64,000 nt of DNA from NCBI RefSeq assembly GCF_003985125.1, contig NZ_ML133584.1, positions 1 to 64,000 on the forward strand, given 5' to 3'. This document shows, piece after piece, positions 1-6,848 of the stretch. This DNA comes from Rhizobium phaseoli (lineage in GTDB: Bacteria; Pseudomonadota; Alphaproteobacteria; Rhizobiales; Rhizobiaceae). Under the pieces are notes generated by a model. It saw only the letters and a program-made list of their open reading frames with translations, was not told the DNA's origin and searched no databases. Both the position numbers and the translations under genes were made by a program. Numbering within the stretch: position 1 is the stretch's first letter; each line of letters starts with the position of its first letter.

Positions 1-65
1 CTATTTTGTATTGCTCGACGGATTGCCTCTGTCGTCGTGGCGCTCCCGTGTAAAACCTGGCCCAT
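1..65 (-). mobile_element. IS481-family transposase, N-terminal fragment cut by window edge
   Basis: Reading the minus strand from an ATG at 65 gives MGQVLHGSATTTEAIRR and four further residues before the window ends. This is the characteristic start of the short IS481-type DDE transposases common in Rhizobiales, which continue into a helix-turn-helix. Only 21 codons are visible, so intactness cannot be judged. The likely element end lies at 121, 56 bases upstream of the start, a normal leader for this family. Confidence 0.7.
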
Positions 66-96
66 AGTGCTTCCCTCCATGCCAAGGAAAATATTG

Positions 97-121
97 CACC
101 ATCAAATGCCGGGACTAAACA
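97..121 (-). repeat. probable terminal inverted repeat of the IS481-type element
   Basis: Read on the minus strand from 121 the sequence begins TGTTTAGTCCCGGCATTTGA, and IS481-family ends usually begin TGT. It lies just upstream of the transposase start. The matching second end is outside the window, so the call rests on position and the TGT terminus only. Confidence 0.45.
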
Positions 122-153
122 CCTAGCCCCTAAATCTCCCCAGCCTTTAGACC

Positions 154-177
154 GTCCAACTTTTGGGGGTCAGTTCA
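154..177 (+). repeat. IS3-family-like right-end remnant
   Basis: The stretch from GTCCAACTTTTGGGGGTCAG to the terminal CA at 177 resembles the terminal inverted repeat of IS3-family elements (on the other strand, TGAACTGACCCCCAAAAGTT). No IS3 transposase lies beside it inside the window, so it would be a solo end or the border of an element interrupted by the IS481-type copy. Confidence 0.4.
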
Positions 178-356
178 GATTTTGCGGGGCTTTTTATAGA
201 ACAATCACCGGATGCCGGCTTCGTCCATCTGAGTGGCGGTCTATGGCGACAACGTGGCGGGTAAAGAGTTAGTCCGCACCTTCCGGCCCTCCGGCCGTGC
301 GCTAGCGGACAGAAACCAATTCCCTCCAGGCGGATTTCATCCTGACTGGAGGTAAG
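178..356. other. leader between IS end and SIR2 gene
   Basis: No convincing gene is seen here. The segment holds a GC-rich inverted stretch around 285-310 and, at 348-353, a GGAGGT ribosome binding site that serves the GTG start at 357. A promoter for the SIR2 gene must lie here or in the IS end, but no clear -35/-10 pair stands out. Confidence 0.4.
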
Positions 357-1196
357 GTGGTATACGACGAGCACATCGCTGCGATCGCAACTGCGCTTGA
401 AAGGCGGCAAGCCATCTTGTTCGTTGGCGCGGGGATATCGATGAATGTCGGGCTGCCTTCATGGACCTGCCTGATCGAACATATGTTGGCGGACCTTGAC
501 CTTGGGCAGTCGTCGCTCGGCAGCCGCGATGCGACATATCAGGAAATTGCCGAATATTACCGCTTGAAGCACGGTTCCTTGTCGCGTTTGGTCGAGTGGA
601 TGAAGCGCGAGTGGCAGATCTCTCCGCAACAACTGAAGAACTCGGAGTTGCATCGGCTTATCGTGGCGCTTGATTTTCCTCTGATTTATACGACCAACTA
701 CGATGCCAATCTTGAGCTCTCCTATCAGGCGTTCGGCCGGCCCTATGCTCGCATTACAAGCGCGAAAGATCTCGCAACCGCCACTGTGGGCGTGGCTCAT
801 ATCGTCAAATACCATGGCGACTTCTCCGATCCCGATACGCTCGTCCTGACAGAGTCGGATTATTTCGATCGCCTCTCATTCGATGCGCCCCTTGATATCA
901 AGTTCACGAGCGACGCCTTTGCCTCGACCATGCTCTTCGTCGGCTACAGTATGTCCGATTTGAATATCCGCTTCCTGCTTCACCGCCTTTGGTCGATCTG
1001 GCAGCGAACCGGACTAGACCAGCACCGGCCGCCGCTATTCCTATTCATGCACGAGCCGAGTGAGGTTCAGACGCACGTTCTGAAGAGATGGGGCGTAACC
1101 GTAATCTCTGGCGATGGCCAAAGCTCCGGGCACTCCCTTTCTCGCTTCCTCAAGCGCCTGGTGGAACAACGCTCGACCGTTGGCCTGGATCAGTGA
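357..1196 (+). CDS. SIR2-fold protein (SIR2_2 type), single domain
   Basis: A 279-residue protein built almost wholly of one SIR2 Rossmann domain. Visible motifs are GAGIS (24-28, NAD ribose/phosphate loop), TTNYD (112-116), KYHGD with the likely catalytic His153, and GYSMSD (196-201). Such stand-alone SIR2 proteins are NAD-binding or NAD-hydrolysing; relatives are effectors of several anti-phage systems, although this one has no sensor domain attached. The GTG start follows GGAGGT by only three bases, which is tight but has no better alternative. It lies beside IS ends and 83 bases upstream of a flavoprotein gene on the same strand. NADase activity or a defence role is inference. Confidence 0.75.
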   Translation: MVYDEHIAAIATALERRQAILFVGAGISMNVGLPSWTCLIEHMLADLDLGQSSLGSRDATYQEIAEYYRLKHGSLSRLVEWMKREWQISPQQLKNSELHRLIVALDFPLIYTTNYDANLELSYQAFGRPYARITSAKDLATATVGVAHIVKYHGDFSDPDTLVLTESDYFDRLSFDAPLDIKFTSDAFASTMLFVGYSMSDLNIRFLLHRLWSIWQRTGLDQHRPPLFLFMHEPSEVQTHVLKRWGVTVISGDGQSSGHSLSRFLKRLVEQRSTVGLDQ

Positions 1197-1279
1197 AATT
1201 TTGGTGGCTCCGCTGCGACCGCCGGAGCCATCGAAACCTTGCGGAGACCGGGAGCACCGGTTGCAAAGGAGCCGTAGTG

Positions 1280-2215
1280 ATGATGAGGCCAGCAACACTG
1301 GACGCCTTAGTAATAGGGGCCGGCCCCGGAGGCATGACAGCCGCTCTTTACCTCGCGCGGCTAAACCGACGAGTGCTTGCCGTCGATTCAGGTCAAAGCC
1401 GTGCACTGCTTATTCCGCTGTCGCGTAACCACCCGGCTTTCCCGGAAGGCATCAAGGGTAGTGAGCTATCGAGACGCATGAAAACGCAACTGCGGAAAGT
1501 GGGCGTCGAGGTCGGGGCAGTGGCGGTATCGCAGGTGTCGCGCGGCGCTGACGCCGGCTTCGTAGCCGAAATTGCCGGCCGGCCGATATTCGCACAAAAC
1601 ATCATCCTTGCAACCGGAGTCGAAGACACGCTCCCGCCAATCGACGACGCAAATGATCTCATACGGTCAGGCCATCTTCGCCTCTGCCCGATTTGCGACG
1701 GCTACGAGATCGCCGGAAGATCGGCGGTGGTGATCGGCGCGACAGAGCGCGCCGCTGCAGAAGCCCTCTTCCTGACATCGTTTACCAAAAGCATCACCAT
1801 CGCAACTCTCGGCGAAAGGCTTGATGTGAACGAGAGTATGATGGCGCGGCTGATCGAGCACGGCGTCTCGGTCCACTTCGGCCAGTTGGTGCGTTGCGCT
1901 TGCTCCGTGGACGGAACGGTCGATCTCATCATGAGGAACTCGTGCGCGTTGGAACGTGTGGTTCTCTATTCGGCGTTGGGAATTCGCCCGCGGTCGCGCC
2001 TCGCCCAACAGCTGGGGGCGGAGTTGGAGCAGGATCGGCGCATAAAGGTTGATGCACATCAGGCGACGCTGGTCCCAGGCCTATTTGCAGTTGGCGACGT
2101 CGTGACCGGCCTCAATCAGCTCGGCGTGTCCATGGCGCAAGGAGAAATAGCAGCGGTCGCAGTGCATAACCGCCTCCGGCAAATGCAAGCGAACAATAAA
2201 ACGCCTTTCGGCTGA
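1280..2215 (+). CDS. thioredoxin-reductase-like NAD(P)/FAD-dependent oxidoreductase
   Basis: A 311-residue two-dinucleotide-domain flavoprotein. It has the FAD loop GAGPGG (13-18), a redox-active-type pair CPIC (Cys136, Cys139) followed by DGYE as in thioredoxin reductases, a second Rossmann segment near 150-160, and a C-terminal GLFAVGDV FAD motif. The second nucleotide loop (VIGATERA) departs from the usual GGGxSA, so pyridine nucleotide preference is unclear. ATG at 1280 is chosen because AAGGAG lies eight bases upstream. It follows the SIR2 gene on the same strand and may be co-transcribed. The electron acceptor is unknown; no thioredoxin gene is nearby. Confidence 0.8.
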   Translation: MMRPATLDALVIGAGPGGMTAALYLARLNRRVLAVDSGQSRALLIPLSRNHPAFPEGIKGSELSRRMKTQLRKVGVEVGAVAVSQVSRGADAGFVAEIAGRPIFAQNIILATGVEDTLPPIDDANDLIRSGHLRLCPICDGYEIAGRSAVVIGATERAAAEALFLTSFTKSITIATLGERLDVNESMMARLIEHGVSVHFGQLVRCACSVDGTVDLIMRNSCALERVVLYSALGIRPRSRLAQQLGAELEQDRRIKVDAHQATLVPGLFAVGDVVTGLNQLGVSMAQGEIAAVAVHNRLRQMQANNKTPFG

Positions 2216-2302
2216 ATTGGTGATCGCGGACGGGAAATCCGTCGTCGCTTCGCATGAGGCATTCCAGCCAGTCCCGCACTGCGGGGCAACCTCGTCACCA
2301 AT
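2216..2302. repeat. 87-bp segment bounded by inverted ATTGGTGA/TCACCAAT
   Basis: Directly after the flavoprotein stop codon, ATTGGTGA (2216-2223) is matched by TCACCAAT (2295-2302). Inside is a further short hairpin, GACGG-GAAAT-CCGTC. The whole could fold as a structured 3' end or be a miniature mobile element. No coding sequence is convincing here. Confidence 0.35.
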
Positions 2303-2327
2303 ACCTAGATCCCGTTTGCACGTCAGC

Positions 2328-2516
2328 TCATGTCGTCAAGACAACGGCCGCCATGGCAATCGCGCATACGACCCCGAAGAGGTTGAGGCCCAGCGAAAGG
2401 AATTCGGTCATCTCTTGCCGATGATGAGAATGCTCGGCAGTGCCGAGCACCGCGACGGCTCCACCCACCATCCAGCAAATCAGGGTCATCGCACCTAGAA
2501 GCAAGGCTAAATTCAT
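2328..2516 (-). CDS. small two-helix membrane protein, hypothetical
   Basis: A 62-residue protein with two hydrophobic helices (about residues 2-26 and 39-61) separated by a short polar loop rich in His, Glu and Arg (AEHSHHRQEM). I do not recognise the family. The start at 2516 is preceded by GGGAAA; longer in-frame starts exist at 2582 and above but add non-membrane residues without a better ribosome site. It lies alone on the minus strand between the flavoprotein and the arabinose-lipid cluster. Coding status rests only on the clean helix pattern and reading frame. Confidence 0.45.
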   Translation of the reverse strand: MNLALLLGAMTLICWMVGGAVAVLGTAEHSHHRQEMTEFLSLGLNLFGVVCAIAMAAVVLTT

Positions 2517-2789
2517 CACATTTCCCGTTTTGTTGGCTGTCCTTTCGATCATCGAACCGGCCCATCCTAGCTTTGTTCCCATCGTCGAAACTTCGTCCAA
2601 TAAGACACGGGCTTGGGTCAATCCTCCGCAAGCCACATGTTTTCCGGGAATGTTTCGGCACGGGTAGCTCAATCGCAGCCTGCAGGAGCATTTCTGACCA
2701 CAGCCGGAGCGTCCGGATCGTGGCGATGGAACTATCCGCCTCGCCCGTGGTTCGGCGAACTCCGAGTGTTTTAAGCAGAGGGGAGTCCT
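2517..2789. other. intergenic region before the HAD-UbiA gene
   Basis: No gene is supported here. The right end carries GAGGGGAG (2778-2785), the ribosome binding site for the TTG start at 2790. A promoter for the cluster is expected here, but no strong sigma-70 match is visible. Confidence 0.35.
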
Positions 2790-4331
2790 TTGAGCGAACT
2801 GCATCGTGAGTTCCTCCTGCAAAGAGATTTTCCGCCGGAACTCCAGGAGGATGATCGCCTTGAGCCAACGCATGCATCGCCGTCGGCTGTCTGTCCCGGA
2901 AACCTTGAAACACTACTGCAGCCTTGCCCGTTGGTGGTCGATCTGGACGGCACCCTGCTAAGATCGGATCTGCTGATCGAAACCGCCTTCGCCGAACTCG
3001 GCCGCCGCCCCTACTCGGCCGTGGATCTCGCCAAGGCCCTGTGCGGCGGAAAAGCCTCTCTAAAGCACCATCTTTCGCAACCAGTCGATTTCGATCCGGC
3101 CTTCCTTCCGTATGACGAGGAGGTTCTAACGGTGATCCGGGCAGCAAGGGAGCAGGGACGAGCCATATATCTCGCCTCGGCGAGCCATGAGCGTCTCGTT
3201 TCGGCAGTCTCCGAATATCTCGGCCTTTTCGACGGCTGGTTTGCAACCAACGAAACAACGAACTGCGCGGCCGATGTCAAAGCGGAAAAACTCATCGCCG
3301 CTTTTGGAAAAGGCGGGTTCGACTATATCGGCAACGATGTGGCCGACCTTCCTGTTTGGCGCCATGCCGCCAAGTCCTACGCCATACGGACATCGGCTGC
3401 GGTCGCAAAAAAACTCGCTAGGCAGTGCGCCAACGTTCAACATCTTCCATATGAAAAAGCGACCTGGCGCACTTGGGCGCGCTTGTTACGTCTGCATCAG
3501 TACGTCAAAAACGGGCTGGTCTTCGTCCCGCTTCTGATAAGCCAGGTCTTCGATACCCAGAGTATGGTCAACACCGGGCTGGCGTTCCTCGCATTCTCAC
3601 TTTGTGCTTCCGGCGTCTATATCCTCAATGATCTGGTAGATCTTCAGGACGACCGCGGCCATCGTACGAAATGCCGGAGGCCTCTTGCTTGCGGTGACAT
3701 CCCGCTTTCGGACGCCATAGCCGTCATCCCCATCCTGCTTCTCCTAGCGCTCGCGGTCGCCATCATGGTGACGCCAGGGTTCGTTCTGGTGTTGGCGGGA
3801 TATTTTGCGTTGACCACTGCCTATTCGTTTTTCTTCAAGCGCAAGATGATCCTGGATGTCGTGGCCCTCGCGTCGCTCTATACCACACGGGTGATCGGAG
3901 GGGCCGCAGCCATCTCGGTTTGGCCATCGCCTTGGCTCCTGGCCTTCATGATGAGCTGGTTCCTCTCGCTCGCTTTGGTGAAGCGATACACCGAACTGAT
4001 CGGACGTCGCACCGCGCGCCTGCCGGACTCCAAGGGCCGGGACTACAGGAAGGCCGACATCGGCATGGTGGGTGCCTTGGCAGCAGGGGCGGGGATGAAT
4101 GCACTGACGCTGTTTGCCCTTTATGCGGCCAGCGACAACGCGCGGGACGTCTATGAGCGGCCCGGGATGCTATGGCTTGCAGGACCCGTCCTTGCCTGCT
4201 GGATCGCGCGCATCCTCATGCTCGCACACCGGGGGCAGATGCATGATGACCCGGTGGTCTTCGCCATCAGGGACAAGGTCAGTCTCGCCACGCTGGCGGT
4301 CGCCGGCCTGTTCGTGTTTTTTGCGATGTGA
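2790..4331 (+). CDS. HAD-phosphatase/UbiA-prenyltransferase fusion (decaprenyl-phosphate phosphoribosyltransferase-like)
   Basis: A 513-residue protein with a soluble N-terminal HAD domain (about 45-235; DLDGT at 51-55, an ASASHE motif II, and GNDVADLP motif IV) and a polytopic C-terminal UbiA domain. The UbiA part has the first Asp-rich motif NDLVDLQDD (from Asn280) followed by the R-x-T-K-x-R-RP pattern, then YSFFFKRKMILD and KRYTEL, as in mycobacterial Rv3806c, which joins phosphoribosyl pyrophosphate to decaprenyl phosphate. The HAD part is well placed to remove the resulting 5-phosphate. A TTG start follows GAGGGGAG; no ATG is available near the N-terminus. It is the first gene of a tightly spaced six-gene cluster. 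Confidence 0.85.
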   Translation: MSELHREFLLQRDFPPELQEDDRLEPTHASPSAVCPGNLETLLQPCPLVVDLDGTLLRSDLLIETAFAELGRRPYSAVDLAKALCGGKASLKHHLSQPVDFDPAFLPYDEEVLTVIRAAREQGRAIYLASASHERLVSAVSEYLGLFDGWFATNETTNCAADVKAEKLIAAFGKGGFDYIGNDVADLPVWRHAAKSYAIRTSAAVAKKLARQCANVQHLPYEKATWRTWARLLRLHQYVKNGLVFVPLLISQVFDTQSMVNTGLAFLAFSLCASGVYILNDLVDLQDDRGHRTKCRRPLACGDIPLSDAIAVIPILLLLALAVAIMVTPGFVLVLAGYFALTTAYSFFFKRKMILDVVALASLYTTRVIGGAAAISVWPSPWLLAFMMSWFLSLALVKRYTELIGRRTARLPDSKGRDYRKADIGMVGALAAGAGMNALTLFALYAASDNARDVYERPGMLWLAGPVLACWIARILMLAHRGQMHDDPVVFAIRDKVSLATLAVAGLFVFFAM

Positions 4332-4341
4332 GGTGGTCGTG

Positions 4342-4773
4342 ATGGGCTCGCAGTTCCAGACGCGAAGCACTCCTACCGGCGTCGCAGCTCGCTATGTCGC
4401 CTTCGCGGTGCTCTCCACCGCCGCCAATTTCCTGGTCCAGGCGATTTTTCTCCATATAGCGCCGTGGTCGGGCCTGATGCCGTCGATCCTTGCGGGCACC
4501 GCCGCCGGCTTCGCCGTCAAATATGTTCTCGACAAAAAATGGATCTTCTTCGACCGTTACACCTCCCATGGCGACGAGGTGGCGAAGGTTGCGCTCTACG
4601 GCCTGTTCAGCGTGCTGACAACGGTCATATTCTGGGGGTTTGAAATCTCCTTCTGGACGCTCTGGAAGACGGAGTTCGCCAAATATGCCGGCGGAGCGAT
4701 CGGCCTGGCGATTGGCTATATCTCGAAATACGCTCTCGACCGCAGGTTCGTCTTCAAGCCGGGGGAGGCGTGA
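4342..4773 (+). CDS. GtrA-family membrane protein
   Basis: A 143-residue protein with about four transmembrane helices and the GtrA signature, including YVLDKKWIF between helices 2 and 3 and KYALDRRFVF at the C-terminus. GtrA proteins move or present polyprenyl-linked sugars at the cytoplasmic membrane. The mycobacterial homologue Rv3789 lies next to dprE1 and has been linked to decaprenyl-phospho-arabinose. ATG 4342 is chosen over the upstream in-frame GTG because of the GTGAGGTGG ribosome site. It starts ten bases after the HAD-UbiA stop and ends six bases before the DprE1-like gene, so the same operon is likely. Confidence 0.82.
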   Translation: MGSQFQTRSTPTGVAARYVAFAVLSTAANFLVQAIFLHIAPWSGLMPSILAGTAAGFAVKYVLDKKWIFFDRYTSHGDEVAKVALYGLFSVLTTVIFWGFEISFWTLWKTEFAKYAGGAIGLAIGYISKYALDRRFVFKPGEA

Positions 4774-4779
4774 CGGACG

Positions 4780-6102
4780 ATGGAGGGCTGGGGACGTTAT
4801 CCACGTCATGAGAGCGAGGTGTTGAACTGCCGGGTTCCGCAGGCGCTGAGCGGGATTGCGGCATCACTCCCAGGATTGATCGCTCGCGGCAACGGCCGCT
4901 CCTATGGCGATGCTGCGATCGGCGAGAATTCCACCTTGATGTGCGGTGGATTGAACCGGATGAAAAGGTTCGACGTCGCCGATCGAGTCCTCACCGTAGA
5001 GGGCGGCGTCATGCTTTCCGACGTCCTGCGCGCGGTGGTACCGCGGGGCTATTTTCCGCCGGTGGTTCCGGGCACGAAATTCGTCACGGTGGGCGGAATG
5101 ATTGCATCCGACGTTCACGGAAAGAATCATCATTGCGACGGCGGATTCGGCGACCATGTCAGCGAACTGAAGCTGGTGACCGCCAGCGGCGAGGTCCTCA
5201 ATTGTAGCCGCTCGCAGAACGCGGAGCTTTTCTCGGCGACCGTCGGCGGGATGGGCCTGACAGGGATTATCGCCGAGGCAACCTTTCGTTTGAGACCAAT
5301 CGAGACCGGCTGGATCATGCAGAGGACGACCGTAGCCGAGAACCTCAGCGAAGCATTAAGGGCGCTACGACAATCGGAGGACGCGACCTATTCGGTGGGC
5401 TGGATCGATTGCCTCTCGAAAGGCGCCTCTCTCGGACGGTCTTTGATTTTTACGGGGGAGCACGCGACGCCGGATCAGGTCGGCGAGACACCGAAGACCG
5501 ATCGCTTTCCTTCGCCGAACAACGCCGCCTTTTCCCTGCCGCTCGACATGCCGGGTTGGCTGCTGAACAAGGCGAGCGTGTCCGCCTTCAATGAGCTGTA
5601 TTTCCGATCCGGCATCCGCCGGTCGGCCAAACCCTTGTTGGTCCATTGGGACAATTACTTTTTTCCTCTCGACCGCATCCTCCGATGGAATAGATTGTAC
5701 GGCAAACGAGGCTTCATCCAGCATCAATGCGTGGTGCCGGATGCTGACGCGCTCCAGGTCCTCACCGGTATCCTCGACCGCTTTGCGCACGCGGGCAAAG
5801 GTTCATTTCTGGCCGTGCTCAAAAGGCTGCGAGGCGGTGCAGGTCTGCTCTCGTTTGCTGCGCCGGGCTATACGCTCGCGCTCGACCTGCCAGCCACGCA
5901 GGACGTCTTGCGGCTGCTCGACGAAATCGACGAGCTGGTTGTCAAGGCGGGGGGCCGCCTCTATCTGGCCAAGGACGCGCGCCAGTCCCGCCTTACATTC
6001 GAATCCGGTTACCCCAAGCTGGATGCGTTCAAAGAGTTGCGAAGAGCAACCGGAGCCGATGGTCGCTTCAGTTCCCGCTTGGCAAAAAGGCTTGGCATAT
6101 GA
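4780..6102 (+). CDS. dprE1: decaprenylphosphoryl-ribose 2-oxidase-like FAD enzyme
   Basis: A 440-residue FAD-linked oxidase of the vanillyl-alcohol-oxidase fold. The N-terminal FAD domain shows ARGNGRSYGDAAIG and PGTKFVTVGGMIASDVHGK; the C-terminal part has VLKRLRGG, GYTLALDLP and LYLAKDAR, all collinear with mycobacterial DprE1. The essential lysine of LYLAKDAR is present (Lys398, matching Lys418). At the position of the reactive Cys387 that benzothiazinones attack, this protein has Ala367. The product would be a keto-sugar lipid passed to the SDR encoded next, whose ATG overlaps this stop codon. Confidence 0.88.
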   Translation: MEGWGRYPRHESEVLNCRVPQALSGIAASLPGLIARGNGRSYGDAAIGENSTLMCGGLNRMKRFDVADRVLTVEGGVMLSDVLRAVVPRGYFPPVVPGTKFVTVGGMIASDVHGKNHHCDGGFGDHVSELKLVTASGEVLNCSRSQNAELFSATVGGMGLTGIIAEATFRLRPIETGWIMQRTTVAENLSEALRALRQSEDATYSVGWIDCLSKGASLGRSLIFTGEHATPDQVGETPKTDRFPSPNNAAFSLPLDMPGWLLNKASVSAFNELYFRSGIRRSAKPLLVHWDNYFFPLDRILRWNRLYGKRGFIQHQCVVPDADALQVLTGILDRFAHAGKGSFLAVLKRLRGGAGLLSFAAPGYTLALDLPATQDVLRLLDEIDELVVKAGGRLYLAKDARQSRLTFESGYPKLDAFKELRRATGADGRFSSRLAKRLGI

Positions 6103-6848
6103 AGGGGATCGGCAAGACACTGCTTATGATCGGCGCGACCTCGGATATCGGCCGGGCGACGGCAATTACCTATGCGGAGGCAGGCTGGGACATCCACCTG
6201 ACCGGCCGGACGCATGCGGCCGTTCAGCGTGAAGCCGATGACATCGCTGCGCGGACGGGCGCAACTGTCACGGTTCATGAGCTCGATATTCTTCAAACAG
6301 CTCGCTTCCCGGCATTCCTCGGCGACGTGTCACCCTTGCCTGACACGGTGGTCTGCGTCGTTGGCGAACTCGGTCAGCAGTCCCGGGCTGAAAAAGAGCT
6401 CGAACACGCCACCATGGTCATGCGGACGAACTTCGAGGGACCGGCTTTGCTTCTTGGCCTTCTGGCTGAGCGTTTTGCGGCGCGCGGATCCGGCACGATC
6501 GTGGGAATAAGCTCTGTCGCCGGCGATCGTGGACGAGCGTCGAACTATGTCTATGGCGCCGCCAAAGCCGGCCTGACCGCTTTCTTGTCCGGCCTGAGGA
6601 ACAGGCTGTCCCGGTCCGGGGTGCGCGTGGTGACCGTGAAACCTGGCTTTATTCGAACCCGCATGACGGATGGAATGAAGCTCCCTCCGCTTCTCACCGC
6701 CGAACCGCAGGAAGTCGCGCAAAAGATCTTTGCTGCGGCCGAGGGCGGGAGCCGCAGTGACGTCGTCTACGTCAGAGGTATATGGCGACCGCTCATGACG
6801 GTAATCCGCTCAATTCCCGAGTCCATCTTCAAGAGGTTGCGGCTGTGA
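6099..6848 (+). CDS. dprE2: DprE2-like short-chain dehydrogenase (2-keto-sugar lipid reductase)
   Basis: A 249-residue classical-size SDR with the nucleotide loop IGATSDIGRA (11-20), Tyr152-x-x-x-Lys156 and GISSVAGDRG carrying the catalytic serine. It is the expected partner of DprE1: it reduces the 2-keto intermediate to give the arabino epimer of the polyprenyl-phospho-pentose. The ATG overlaps the dprE1 stop (ATGA), and its own stop overlaps the GTG of the next gene, so coupled translation is likely. The assignment rests mostly on neighbourhood, since SDR sequence alone is not specific. Confidence 0.85.
   Translation: MKGIGKTLLMIGATSDIGRATAITYAEAGWDIHLTGRTHAAVQREADDIAARTGATVTVHELDILQTARFPAFLGDVSPLPDTVVCVVGELGQQSRAEKELEHATMVMRTNFEGPALLLGLLAERFAARGSGTIVGISSVAGDRGRASNYVYGAAKAGLTAFLSGLRNRLSRSGVRVVTVKPGFIRTRMTDGMKLPPLLTAEPQEVAQKIFAAAEGGSRSDVVYVRGIWRPLMTVIRSIPESIFKRLRL

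Noticed and set aside
6782..6844. Upstream ATG start for the first GT-C-like protein
   Set aside because: It would overlap the SDR gene by 67 bases without a ribosome site, whereas GTG 6845 overlaps the stop codon and has AGAGG at good spacing.
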